DNA of 38,737 nucleotides from Clostridium algifaecis (GTDB taxonomy: Bacteria > Bacillota > Clostridia > Clostridiales > Clostridiaceae). Of this stretch, positions 16,955-25,566 are shown piece by piece. The notes below the pieces were generated by a model. The model searched no databases. It was given only the letters and a program-made list of their open reading frames with translations, and was not told the DNA's origin. Both the position numbers and the translations under genes were made by a program. Location of the stretch: positions 1 to 38,737 of the forward strand of contig NZ_JAGGLM010000020.1 of assembly GCF_017874415.1 (NCBI RefSeq), given 5' to 3'. Position 1 is the first letter of the stretch. Each line of letters opens with the position of its first letter.

Positions 16955-18859
16955 ATGAAAATTACTGAACTTCTAAGAAAAGATACAATAAAGCTTAGAC
17001 TGGATTCAACGACAAAAGCAGATGTCATAGACGAACTTGTGAATATACTTGATAAAGCCGGAAAATTAAATGACAGGGAAGAATATAAAAAACAAATATT
17101 AAAAAGAGAGGCTGAATTTTCTACAGGAATTGGAGAAGGAATAGCAATACCTCATGCAAAAACAGCTGCAGTCAAGACACCTGCACTTGCATTTGGAATA
17201 AAAAAGGAAGGACTTGACTATGAATCATTGGATGGAACTGATGCACAGTTATTCTTTATGATAGCTGCAAGTGAAGGGGCAAACAATGAACATTTGGATA
17301 CTCTTGCGAGACTTTCAAGCATGCTTATGAATAAAGAATTCAAAGATAATCTTATAAATGCAGGATCTCCTGATGAAGTATTAAGACTTATAGATACTCA
17401 GGAAAAAGAGTATATAAAAGCTAACAGCAATAGTGCAAAATCTGAAGAAACTGAAGAAACTCATGCTCCATCAAGCAAATATGTTCTTGCAGTTACAGCT
17501 TGCCCAACAGGTATAGCACATACTTATATGGCAGCTGATTCCCTTAACAATAAAGGTAAAGAAATGGGAATTGATATTAAAGTTGAGACAAATGGCTCTA
17601 CCGGTGTAAAAAATAGACTCACTGATGAGGATATAAAAAAAGCAGATGGTATAGTTGTGGCAGCGGATAAACAGGTTGAAATGGGAAGATTTGATGGTAA
17701 AAAATTAATTGAAGTATCTGTATCAGAGGCTATTAAAGATCCTGAAGGACTTATAAATAAAGCTTTAAGTGAAGATGCTCCTGTATATCATGCAGATAAA
17801 AAAGATAAGTCAGGCAAAAAGACCAGAAGTGAGAGAAAAGGTTTTTATAAGCATTTGATGAATGGTGTTTCAAATATGCTGCCATTTGTTGTAGGTGGAG
17901 GTATACTTATAGCAATATCGTTTATGTTTGGCATAAAAAGTTTTGATCCTAAAGATCCTTCATATAATATTATATCAAAGCTTATACATGATGTTGGTGG
18001 GACATATGCATTTTCACTTATGGTTCCTGTACTTGCAGGTTTTATAGGAATGAGTATAGCAGACAGACCTGGTTTTGCACCAGCAATGGTTGGTGGACTT
18101 ATAGCTGCTAACAATGGAGCAGGATTCTTAGGTGGATTGATTGCAGGATTTTTGGGCGGCTATGTTGTAGTATTGCTTAAGAAAGTATTTTCTGGACTCC
18201 CTGATTCACTGGAGGGAATAAAACCGGTTCTTTTGTACCCGCTTATTGGAATATTGATTACAGGAATTATAATGCTTCTGTTTATAGTAGATCCTGTTAA
18301 AGCAATAAATACCTGGTTGACTCAATGGCTTGGATCTATGGGAACTGCAAATAAGGTGATACTTGGAATTATATTAGGTGGAATGATGGCTATAGACATG
18401 GGCGGCCCTGTAAATAAAGCAGCATATACTTTTGGAATTGCAATGATAGCTGCTGGCAAATTTGAACCTCATGCTGCTATAATGGCAGGAGGAATGGTTC
18501 CTCCACTTGGAATTGCCATTGCAACTACTATTTTTAAGAATAGATTCGATAAAGAAGAAAGAGATGCAGGTAAAACATGTTATATAATGGGCGCAACATT
18601 TATAACAGAGGGTGCCATACCTTTTGCGGCAGCTGATCCGGCAAGGATAATTCCAGCTTCTGTAGTAGGTTCAGGAGTTGCAGGAGCACTTTCAATGATG
18701 TTTAACATAGGTCTTCCTGCACCTCATGGAGGAATATTTGTAATACCAATAGTCAACGGAAATCCTCTTCTATATGTATTTGCTATAATAATAGGATCCT
18801 TTATAACCGCTGCGCTCATTGGTTTTTTGAAAAAACCAATAATGACAGATGTTATGTAA
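16955..18859 (+). CDS. fruA: Fructose-specific PTS transporter, fused EIIABC
   Basis: This 634-residue phosphotransferase permease imports fructose as fructose-1-phosphate. The order is IIA (about 1-150) with the phospho-accepting H67 in GIAIPHAKT; a Ser/Glu-rich linker; IIB (about 174-275) with C183 in TACPTGIAHTYMAA; and IIC (about 295-634) with some ten membrane helices, including GGPVNKAAYTFG and TEGAIPFAAADP. Length and fusion order match the Firmicute FruA type. GGGGG precedes ATG 16955. It closes the fruRKA operon and is followed by a strong terminator. Mannose or 2-O-mannosylglycerate specificity is unlikely given the linked 1-phosphofructokinase. Confidence 0.95.
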   Translation: MKITELLRKDTIKLRLDSTTKADVIDELVNILDKAGKLNDREEYKKQILKREAEFSTGIGEGIAIPHAKTAAVKTPALAFGIKKEGLDYESLDGTDAQLFFMIAASEGANNEHLDTLARLSSMLMNKEFKDNLINAGSPDEVLRLIDTQEKEYIKANSNSAKSEETEETHAPSSKYVLAVTACPTGIAHTYMAADSLNNKGKEMGIDIKVETNGSTGVKNRLTDEDIKKADGIVVAADKQVEMGRFDGKKLIEVSVSEAIKDPEGLINKALSEDAPVYHADKKDKSGKKTRSERKGFYKHLMNGVSNMLPFVVGGGILIAISFMFGIKSFDPKDPSYNIISKLIHDVGGTYAFSLMVPVLAGFIGMSIADRPGFAPAMVGGLIAANNGAGFLGGLIAGFLGGYVVVLLKKVFSGLPDSLEGIKPVLLYPLIGILITGIIMLLFIVDPVKAINTWLTQWLGSMGTANKVILGIILGGMMAIDMGGPVNKAAYTFGIAMIAAGKFEPHAAIMAGGMVPPLGIAIATTIFKNRFDKEERDAGKTCYIMGATFITEGAIPFAAADPARIIPASVVGSGVAGALSMMFNIGLPAPHGGIFVIPIVNGNPLLYVFAIIIGSFITAALIGFLKKPIMTDVM

Positions 18860-18870
18860 ATAAAATTTAT

Positions 18871-18910
18871 AAAGTTGTGAACTCACAATCAGGAGTTCAC
18901 AACTTTTTTA
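18871..18910 (+). terminator. Intrinsic terminator of the fructose operon
   Basis: GTTGTGAACTC (18874-18884) and its exact complement (18893-18903) enclose an 8-base loop and are followed by seven T. Confidence 0.9.
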
Positions 18911-18984
18911 TATGCCCCAGTATGACCTAATTTAATTTTAAATTATTAAAAAATTGTTAAGTATGGCTAATTACAAATTTAATA

Positions 18985-19013
18985 TTGACATATACAAAAA
19001 AAAGGTGTTTAAT
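18985..19013 (+). promoter_or_regulatory. Promoter of the Pip/LRR operon
   Basis: Consensus TTGACA (18985-18990), a 17-base spacer and TTTAAT (19008-19013). It is followed at once by a TetR-type operator covering the expected start site. Confidence 0.75.
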
Positions 19014-19016
19014 GAA

Positions 19017-19030
19017 ACCGACCAGTCAGT
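19017..19030. promoter_or_regulatory. TetR-type operator over the transcription start
   Basis: ACCGAC-CA-GTCAGT is a near-perfect dyad (5 of 6 positions) built on the GACCAGTC core common to TetR/AcrR operators. It starts 4 bases after the -10 box, where a bound repressor would block initiation. Genes of the YhgE/Pip group often have a TetR neighbour; none lies in this window. Confidence 0.5.
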
Positions 19031-19063
19031 AAAGATTCTTGAAATTTGAAATGAGGAGATAGT

Positions 19064-21772
19064 ATGAGATTTTTAAAAGTATTATGGGGTGATATAAAAA
19101 ATGTATCGCGTAAAAGAATGCTTGCAATTGCTGTAATAGGAATAACCATGATACCTATTATTTATGGAGGACTTTATTTGGCAGCCTTTTGGGATCCATA
19201 TGGAAAAACTCAATATATTTCTGTAGGAATTGTTAATTTGGATACTGGTAGTGTAATAGACAATGAAAAGAAAAATTATGGTAATGATATTGTAAAGGAA
19301 TTAAAAAAGAATAATGATTTAAAATGGAACTTTACAAGTAATACCGAAAAAGCTGAGGAAGATTTGCAAAGTGGAAAATATTATGCAATTATGATAATAC
19401 CTTCTGATTTTTCAAAGTGCCTTGCAGGGGTTGAAAAAGGTAATTTAAAAAGACCTGAATTTATATTTTCAACTAATAAGAAAAAAAATTATGTAGTTGG
19501 ACTTATAGCCGATAAGGCATCTATAGCACTAAAAGATAAGATTAACAAGAAGATAATAGATAATATAGGGATAAAAGTATATGATAGTTTATATAAATTG
19601 AAAGATGGCATGAAAAGTGCTGCTGATGGAACATCTAAAGTTAAAGATGGAATTAAGACTATGAAGGATCAGGTACCTACATTATCAAGTGGAATAAATG
19701 AACTTGTAGATGGTTCCAATACATTGACGGATAAATTGGGCGATGCGGCAAATGGAAGTACTGAATTGAAAAATGGTATTGGAACATTGAATGATAAAAT
19801 GCCGGATTTGATAGATGGTGTCAGCAAACTTTTAAATGGCTCGTCAACTTTGACTAATAAAATTGGAGATGCCTGGGATGGAAGTAAGACTATAAGAGAT
19901 GGAGTAAGCTCATTAAATGATAAGATTCCTGAGCTCGGAGATGGAGTAGACAAACTGTATGATGGAGCAACCTCACTGCAAGATGGACTTCATGAAGTAA
20001 ATGATAATATGCCTAAATTGGTAAGTGGTGTAAGTGATTTAAAAGATGGATCAGACAAGCTTAAAAATGGTATAGGGCAGTTAAAAACCAAATTAAGTGA
20101 AGCTCAAGATAATCTAAAACAGCAGGTAATAAGTAAAAAACAGGAAATATCTAAAGATTTGCTCCCAATAGTTGAAAACTTTAAAATTCAGATAGAAGGT
20201 ATAGATAAATTATTAAGCAATTTACCCGATAATGAGTATAAGACTGCTATACAGCAAGCTTTAAATGACCAGGAAATTTTAATGCAGCAAATAGAAACTA
20301 TATTAAATGACAATAGTTTTGATTCTGACAAGCTTGTGTCGGAAATAAACAATATTATAGGTACTCTTGAAAATATGAGAGATCATTTAGATCCAATTGC
20401 TAAATCAGACAAATTGCCATCACAGATAACTGATATGGTAAAACAAATTCAAAATCAAATTGATTTGACTGTTAATGCATTGAAAAATATAGAAACTTCA
20501 ATAGGTAATGCTAAAAGTATGGTTGACCAATTAAATGATGGAATAGATCAGCTTTATGATGGGTCAAGCGAGTTATATAATGGACTGGATGAGTTATATG
20601 ATAAAAGCAATGACCTGCAGGATGGTATAGGAACTTTATATGAAGGCTCACAAAATTTAAGAGATGGCATAGGTCAATTTAAGGATGCTATTCCTGAACT
20701 TCAAAATGGAGTCAATGATTTGTCAGATGGTACTGTAGATCTTTCAGATGGATTGATGAAAATACATGATGGTTCACAGACTCTTACAGATAAATTGGGA
20801 GAGCTTAATGATAAAATGCCCGATCTTCAGTCTGGTGTCCAGAAGCTTTATGATGGATCGACTGATCTTTCAGATGGACTTTTTAAATTATCAGATGGAT
20901 CAAAGAAAATCAGAGATGGGCTTCAGAAAATTAAAGACAAAATGCCTGATCTTCAGTCTGGTATAAACAAGCTTTATGATGGAGTAGCAACATTACATGA
21001 CAAGCTGGCAGATGGTGCACAACAATTGGCTGATAAATTGGGTGCAAGCAGCAGTGCGATGGGTAACTTCATGTCGGACCCATTGGATATGGAAAACAAA
21101 CCATTGTATGATGTAAATGGATATGGAGAAGGCCTGGCACCTTATTTCATTAGTCTTGGACTTTGGGTTGGAGCACTTTTGATGTTCTTTGTAATAACAG
21201 ATAAAACAGTTTCAGACGAAAAATTCGGACCTGTCTCCATGGTTTTGGGAAAATATTTGACTTACTCGATAATAGGTGTACTTCAGGCTTTATTTCTGAG
21301 CTTTGTAGTTATTAAACTAGGACTTAGACCTCCAAATGTGTATATATATTATGCATTTAATATATTTTTATCACTTACATTTATTGCTGTAATGCAGAAC
21401 TTTATTTTCCTATTTGGAGATATAGGAAGGGTTATGTCAATAGTAGCACTTATTTTGCAGCTGACAAGTTCTGGAGGTACATTTCCTGGTGAACTTTTAC
21501 CTAAATTTTTTAAAACTATAGGACCATTTTTACCATTTACGTATTCTGTATCTGCTATAAGGGAAATTAGTTGGGGCATAGATTACAATGTACTTAATAA
21601 AGATATAAAAGTTTTGGCGTCATTTTTGATAGTTTCTCTTGTGCTTACTTTAGTTATGAAGAAGTTTTTTGGAAAATATATTGTAGCTTTTGATATGAGA
21701 CAGATATGTGAATCAAAACTTAAATCTGTTAATAAGGGGAGGCGAAAAACCGAGAATATCTCGGCAAAATAA
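19064..21772 (+). CDS. YhgE/Pip-type membrane protein with long heptad-repeat ectodomain
   Basis: This 902-residue protein has an N-terminal membrane helix (about 18-42) followed by the WDPYG and VGIVNLDTG motifs of the YhgE/Pip N-terminal domain (TIGR03061). A long extracellular region of xxxLxDGxxxL heptads (TIGR03057) lies at about 190-345 and 480-680, separated by a helical insert. Five or six C-terminal helices resemble ABC-2 permeases, beginning YGEGLAPYFISLGLWVGA (TIGR03062). Relatives include phage infection protein and the type VII secretion factor EsaA. No ATPase partner is encoded here. Ribosome site GAGGAG lies before ATG 19064. The stop overlaps the next gene's start, so it is coupled to the secreted LRR protein. 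Possible export or scaffold role; exact function unknown. Confidence 0.88.
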   Translation: MRFLKVLWGDIKNVSRKRMLAIAVIGITMIPIIYGGLYLAAFWDPYGKTQYISVGIVNLDTGSVIDNEKKNYGNDIVKELKKNNDLKWNFTSNTEKAEEDLQSGKYYAIMIIPSDFSKCLAGVEKGNLKRPEFIFSTNKKKNYVVGLIADKASIALKDKINKKIIDNIGIKVYDSLYKLKDGMKSAADGTSKVKDGIKTMKDQVPTLSSGINELVDGSNTLTDKLGDAANGSTELKNGIGTLNDKMPDLIDGVSKLLNGSSTLTNKIGDAWDGSKTIRDGVSSLNDKIPELGDGVDKLYDGATSLQDGLHEVNDNMPKLVSGVSDLKDGSDKLKNGIGQLKTKLSEAQDNLKQQVISKKQEISKDLLPIVENFKIQIEGIDKLLSNLPDNEYKTAIQQALNDQEILMQQIETILNDNSFDSDKLVSEINNIIGTLENMRDHLDPIAKSDKLPSQITDMVKQIQNQIDLTVNALKNIETSIGNAKSMVDQLNDGIDQLYDGSSELYNGLDELYDKSNDLQDGIGTLYEGSQNLRDGIGQFKDAIPELQNGVNDLSDGTVDLSDGLMKIHDGSQTLTDKLGELNDKMPDLQSGVQKLYDGSTDLSDGLFKLSDGSKKIRDGLQKIKDKMPDLQSGINKLYDGVATLHDKLADGAQQLADKLGASSSAMGNFMSDPLDMENKPLYDVNGYGEGLAPYFISLGLWVGALLMFFVITDKTVSDEKFGPVSMVLGKYLTYSIIGVLQALFLSFVVIKLGLRPPNVYIYYAFNIFLSLTFIAVMQNFIFLFGDIGRVMSIVALILQLTSSGGTFPGELLPKFFKTIGPFLPFTYSVSAIREISWGIDYNVLNKDIKVLASFLIVSLVLTLVMKKFFGKYIVAFDMRQICESKLKSVNKGRRKTENISAK
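20813..20982 (+). repeat. Intragenic direct repeats, 126-bp period
   Basis: Within the heptad region a 24-base segment at 20813-20836 recurs at 20939-20962 with one mismatch. Another 15-base identity follows (20842-20856 and 20968-20982). The 126-bp offset equals 42 residues, so unequal exchange would change protein length in frame. Confidence 0.8.
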
Positions 21773-21774
21773 TG
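21736..21774 (+). promoter_or_regulatory. Shine-Dalgarno, hairpin and overlapping stop/start of the LRR gene
   Basis: GGGGAGG (21736-21742) is followed by a perfect 6-bp stem with a 3-base loop (CCGAGA-ATA-TCTCGG, 21750-21764). Then comes TAATG, in which the Pip stop and LRR start share one base. Unfolded, the site is 29 bases from the ATG; folding shortens the path to about 14. Confidence 0.6.
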
Positions 21775-23814
21775 AATAATAAAAAAATATCTTTAATACT
21801 TGTGATAATGTTTTTATGTTCTTTTGTGTTTCCATATTCTAAAACCATAGTTTATGCAGAGGATAATGAAGCTGGAATAACTTTTGAAGATAAAAATCTG
21901 GATAGTGCCATAAGAGAAAAATTGAATAAAACAAGTGGAACTATAACTCAAAGTGATTTAGACACAATACATGATTTAAATATAAGAAATAAAAATATAA
22001 AAAGCTTGGATGGACTTGAAAAGTTGACAAATCTGTACACTTTGGATGCCAGCTTTAATGATATAGAAGATTTATCACCATTAAAAAATTTGATTTATCT
22101 TGAAAATATATATTTTTATCAAAACAAAATAAAAGATTTATCTCCTTTGTCTAATTTACGTGTGCTCAGAAAAGTTAATTTAAGTGGAAATAAAATTATT
22201 GATTTAAAACCTTTAAGAGAACATTATTGCTTGAAAGAGTTGGACTTGAGTAATAATGATATAAAAAATATAGATGATATTTCTAAATTATATACTTTAA
22301 AATCATTGACACTTTCAAATAATAAAATAGAAGATGTTTCAAGTTTGTCGGGCTTGCTTAATTTAACATCACTTTACCTCACGAAAAATAAAATAAAGGA
22401 TATATCACCGCTCAGAAGCTTATCCAATTTAACAAAAATTGCACTTGATGAGAATCCTTTTAATGATGGCAAGCCGCTGATCAATATTAAAAATCTGCAG
22501 AGGGTATCGCTGGATAAGGATAAAATTAATGATATAAAGGATTTTACACCATCTAAGCTTCCTGATATAGTATGGCTGAAATATGGAGGAAGAGAGATAA
22601 CTGATTTTAATGATCTAGACAACCGTATAGATAGTCCAAATGTACAGGTTAGTTTTAAGGATGCTAATCTGGAAAAGGCTATTAGAGATAATATAGATAA
22701 GAAAACGGGACCAATTTATAAATACGATGTTGAGTCTATAGAGAATTTAAATTTATTTGGCAAGAGAATAAATGATCTGTCAGGAATAGAAAATTTGACT
22801 GGATTGAAATCATTGAACATAGGATCAAATAATATATCAGATTTATCTTATATAAGCGGACTTACAAATTTGGAAAATCTTTATATTTATAATACTAAAA
22901 TTGATAATGTAAAAAGCCTGGAGAATTTAACTAATCTAAAAAGTTTACAGGTATCTGGTACGAATATAGCGGATATTTTGCCACTTAGATATTTGACAAA
23001 ATTAAAAACTTTAAATTTGAACAATAACAATATAGAAAATATAGATGAGCTTGAAGATTTAACAAGTTTAGAGAGTCTTGACTTGGGAAAGAACAGTATA
23101 AAAAATATAGATGTACTTAAGAATTTTAAAAATATAACAAATTTGAATATAGATGAAAATGATATATCCGATATAAATCCTGTAAGTTCAATGTCAGAAC
23201 TAAAAAGGTTATCTATAAATAAAAATAAAATAACATCACTAAAGCCTCTGGAGGAAAATGATACTTTGACATGGATTTCTGCAAATAAAAATTGTTTGAT
23301 TAATTTGGAGGGACTTGGCAGAGAGACTGATTTAAAAGAACTCCATGCAGATGATAATAAAATAAATGATATATCACAAATTGATAATCTTGATAATCTG
23401 GAAACTTTAAGTCTTGGAAATAATAATATCAACAATATAGAATACCTTGACAACATGAAGTATATCAATAGTTTGTATTTATATGGCAACAAAATAAAGG
23501 ATATATCATCCCTAAAAAATATGAATGGCATGGTCAGGCTATATTTGAACAAAAATTGTATAGATGATATAACAGTTGTTTCCAACATGAAAGATTTAAA
23601 AATGCTTTATATAAGTGATAATAATATAACAAATATATATCCGCTTAAAGGTATGGAAAATTTAGAAACTCTTGATTTGGGAAATAACGCTGAACTTTCT
23701 AATATAGGAGTTATAAAAACACTTGAAAATCTTAAGAATATCACTCTTACAGGGACTAATGTTCCTAAAAATATCATAAATTCCATGCCAAATAGTATGG
23801 ATATTACTAAATAA
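21772..23814 (+). CDS. Secreted leucine-rich-repeat protein, internalin-like
   Basis: This 680-residue protein has a signal peptide (about 1-29, ending near IVYAED) and two blocks of 22-residue leucine-rich repeats of the internalin SDS22-like type, for example LTSLYLTKNKIKDISPLRSL. Each block opens with the same cap: GITFEDKNLDSAIREKLNK at about 35 and VSFKDANLEKAIRDNIDKK at about 295. The protein thus looks like an internal duplication, with about 9 repeats in the first block and about 16 in the second. No LPxTG, GW, CWB2 or transmembrane anchor is present, so it is probably released or held by partners. The start overlaps the Pip stop (TAATG), which predicts coordinated production. Ligand unknown. 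Confidence 0.88.
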   Translation: MNNKKISLILVIMFLCSFVFPYSKTIVYAEDNEAGITFEDKNLDSAIREKLNKTSGTITQSDLDTIHDLNIRNKNIKSLDGLEKLTNLYTLDASFNDIEDLSPLKNLIYLENIYFYQNKIKDLSPLSNLRVLRKVNLSGNKIIDLKPLREHYCLKELDLSNNDIKNIDDISKLYTLKSLTLSNNKIEDVSSLSGLLNLTSLYLTKNKIKDISPLRSLSNLTKIALDENPFNDGKPLINIKNLQRVSLDKDKINDIKDFTPSKLPDIVWLKYGGREITDFNDLDNRIDSPNVQVSFKDANLEKAIRDNIDKKTGPIYKYDVESIENLNLFGKRINDLSGIENLTGLKSLNIGSNNISDLSYISGLTNLENLYIYNTKIDNVKSLENLTNLKSLQVSGTNIADILPLRYLTKLKTLNLNNNNIENIDELEDLTSLESLDLGKNSIKNIDVLKNFKNITNLNIDENDISDINPVSSMSELKRLSINKNKITSLKPLEENDTLTWISANKNCLINLEGLGRETDLKELHADDNKINDISQIDNLDNLETLSLGNNNINNIEYLDNMKYINSLYLYGNKIKDISSLKNMNGMVRLYLNKNCIDDITVVSNMKDLKMLYISDNNITNIYPLKGMENLETLDLGNNAELSNIGVIKTLENLKNITLTGTNVPKNIINSMPNSMDITK

Positions 23815-23856
23815 TACATATATTGATAGATATGTGTATATTATCTAGTAATTTTA

Positions 23857-23900
23857 AGGGACAATTAGCATATATTATAAAATATACGCTAATTGTCCTA
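23857..23900. other. Long hairpin between the LRR gene and fur
   Basis: GGGACAATTAGC with its AT-rich extension pairs with 23880-23899 over about 19 positions (one A-C mismatch, one G-U). No T-run follows. It could be a 3' stabilising structure, a weak bidirectional terminator or a regulator site upstream of fur. Confidence 0.6.
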
Positions 23901-23909
23901 AATTACTAT

Positions 23910-23938
23910 TTAAAATAATTAAATGATAGGTATATAAT
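23910..23938 (+). promoter_or_regulatory. Possible promoter of the Fur-family gene
   Basis: TATAAT (23933-23938) with a weak -35 TTAAAA (23910-23915) at 17-base spacing. The leader would be about 65 bases. No convincing Fur box was found. Confidence 0.35.
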
Positions 23939-24009
23939 AAAGATACGTGTAATATTCTGCTATTAAATTAAAAGTTAATGTTGATTTTTCAATTAGTTGA
24001 GGTGATTTT

Positions 24010-24441
24010 ATGGATTATGATGTTGAAAGATATTTGAGAAAATATAACATAAAAGTTACTAGACCTAGAATGAATATATTGGAGATACTTTTACACAGCG
24101 ATGATGCTATGAATGCCGAAGATATATTGAAAAGGTGTAAATTGAAAAATGTAAATATTGATTTGTCTACAATATATAGGACAATGGAGCTTTTTGAAAA
24201 TAAAAAGATAATAAAGAAATTTGACCTGGGATTGAATAAATCCAGTTATGGAATTATACGAAAAAAACATAAGCATATAGTTCAATGCAAATTATGCCAT
24301 AAACAGGTAGAAATAGATTGTCCTATGGACGAAATAGAAGAAATAGTAAAAAATAAAACCGGTTTTGTACTTGAAGAAGAAAATTTAAATCTTAGATTAA
24401 GCGGAATATGTGAAAATTGCAGAAAGAAATTAATACATTAG
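24010..24441 (+). CDS. Fur-family metal-responsive regulator
   Basis: This 143-residue Fur/PerR/Zur-family regulator has an N-terminal winged helix with recognition helix NIDLSTIYRTMELF (about 49-62). The C-terminal dimerisation domain has KHKH at 86-89 and two CxxC pairs (C93/C96 and C134/C137) that would hold structural zinc. The usual HHHDH cluster is reduced, so the sensed metal (iron, zinc or peroxide-linked iron) cannot be told from sequence. GAGGTGA precedes ATG 24010. The HD-GYP gene starts 21 bases after the stop, so the two are probably co-transcribed. No metal-transport gene is nearby. Confidence 0.88.
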   Translation: MDYDVERYLRKYNIKVTRPRMNILEILLHSDDAMNAEDILKRCKLKNVNIDLSTIYRTMELFENKKIIKKFDLGLNKSSYGIIRKKHKHIVQCKLCHKQVEIDCPMDEIEEIVKNKTGFVLEEENLNLRLSGICENCRKKLIH

Positions 24442-24462
24442 ACGTTTGATGAGGTGAGGGTA

Positions 24463-25521
24463 ATGAGACTTGAATTTATAAATAGAATTAGAGAAAATGA
24501 TGTGCTTGGTAAAAGTATATTTACACCACAGGGACAGATTTTATTAAAGTGTGGGATAAAATTAAATAATATTTATATAAATAAACTAAGAGAGCTGGGT
24601 GTTTCATACATTTATGTAGAGGATGAGAGATTTGAGGATGTTGATGTAGAAGATGAAAAATTAACACAGCTTAAGCAGCTCACTATGAAAAATATGAGCG
24701 GCATGGTTACTAATTTATATAATTGTGATGCAAATAAGCTTAAGAAATCACTTGATGTAGTTAAAGAATTGATAAATTATATAATCAATATGGGAGATGT
24801 TAACAAAAGTCTTCTTGATATTCAAACCTATGACAATTATACTTTTCTTCACTGTATAGATACTTGTATTATGGCTTCATTTTTGGGAATTACTTCTGGA
24901 TTTTGTGTAAACGAGTTAGAGGAACTTGGAATAGGTGCCATGCTGCATGATGTAGGTAAGACTCAAGTACCTATTAAAGTATTAAATAAAAAGACAAAAC
25001 TTACAGATGAAGAATTTGCAGAAATAAAAAAGCATCCTTTGTATGGAGCAGAAATTCTAAAAAAAATATTTTCAATTCCTGATTCTGTAATAAAAGTAGT
25101 TGAACAGCATCATGAAAGGGTTGATGGAAATGGATATCCATATGGTTTAACTTCAAAGCAAATAACTAAGTTTTCCAAATTAGTTTGTATATGTAATGTA
25201 TACGATGCTGTAAGTAATGATAGATGTTATAGAGAAAAGTTCGGTTTAAATGATGCCTATGAATTGATACTATCAGGAAGTGATACTTCATTTGACAGAG
25301 AGTGTGTATTGAATTTCAAAAACACATTTGCCATTTATCCGCTTGGATGTCATGTGAAATTATCTAACAATGAAGATGGATATATTATAAGGCAAAACAG
25401 AGGTTTTCCGGATAGACCCGTGTTAAGGGTATTTAATGAAAAAGATTATAACAAAGGACAATTTCATGAAATTGATTTATTGGACAATACTAAAATTGTT
25501 ATTTCGGGAACAATTGAATAG
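24463..25521 (+). CDS. HD-GYP domain phosphodiesterase
   Basis: This 352-residue protein has an N-terminal domain of the kind found ahead of HD-GYP proteins (LEFINRIRENDVLGKSIF; KLRELGVSYIYVED). The catalytic HD-GYP domain follows at about 115-290, with HD in MLHDVGKTQ (162-163) and HHERVDGNGYP (216-226). The metal-binding and GYP residues are all present, so cyclic-di-GMP hydrolysis is likely. A C-terminal strand-rich segment (PLGCHVKLSNNEDGYII) is commonly attached. ATG 24463 is taken because GAGGTGAGGG precedes it; the alternative GTG 24454 lies inside that site. It follows the Fur-family gene by 21 bases and ends in a terminator shared with the convergent FtsH-like gene. Confidence 0.88.
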   Translation: MRLEFINRIRENDVLGKSIFTPQGQILLKCGIKLNNIYINKLRELGVSYIYVEDERFEDVDVEDEKLTQLKQLTMKNMSGMVTNLYNCDANKLKKSLDVVKELINYIINMGDVNKSLLDIQTYDNYTFLHCIDTCIMASFLGITSGFCVNELEELGIGAMLHDVGKTQVPIKVLNKKTKLTDEEFAEIKKHPLYGAEILKKIFSIPDSVIKVVEQHHERVDGNGYPYGLTSKQITKFSKLVCICNVYDAVSNDRCYREKFGLNDAYELILSGSDTSFDRECVLNFKNTFAIYPLGCHVKLSNNEDGYIIRQNRGFPDRPVLRVFNEKDYNKGQFHEIDLLDNTKIVISGTIE

Positions 25522-25558
25522 TTAACAACTTTTAAAGAGATAAAAATTGTTAACTATT
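25517..25558. terminator. Bidirectional terminator
   Basis: An 18-bp stem with one mismatch (AATAGTTAACAA with TTGTTAACTATT at its base, 6-base loop AAGAGA) overlaps the HD-GYP stop codon and lies 9 bases from the FtsH-like stop on the other strand. Tails are T-rich but interrupted. Confidence 0.6.
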
Positions 25559-25566
25559 CATTATAA

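Noticed and set aside
19014-19029. CcpA cre site (TGAAACCGACCAGTCA)
   Set aside because: The first half resembles cre, but the centre and second half deviate; the TetR-type dyad explains the symmetry better.
22887-23588. 233-codon frame on the minus strand
   Set aside because: It is the antisense shadow of the LRR gene; its Phe/Ser/Leu/Ile periodicity only mirrors the leucine-rich repeats.
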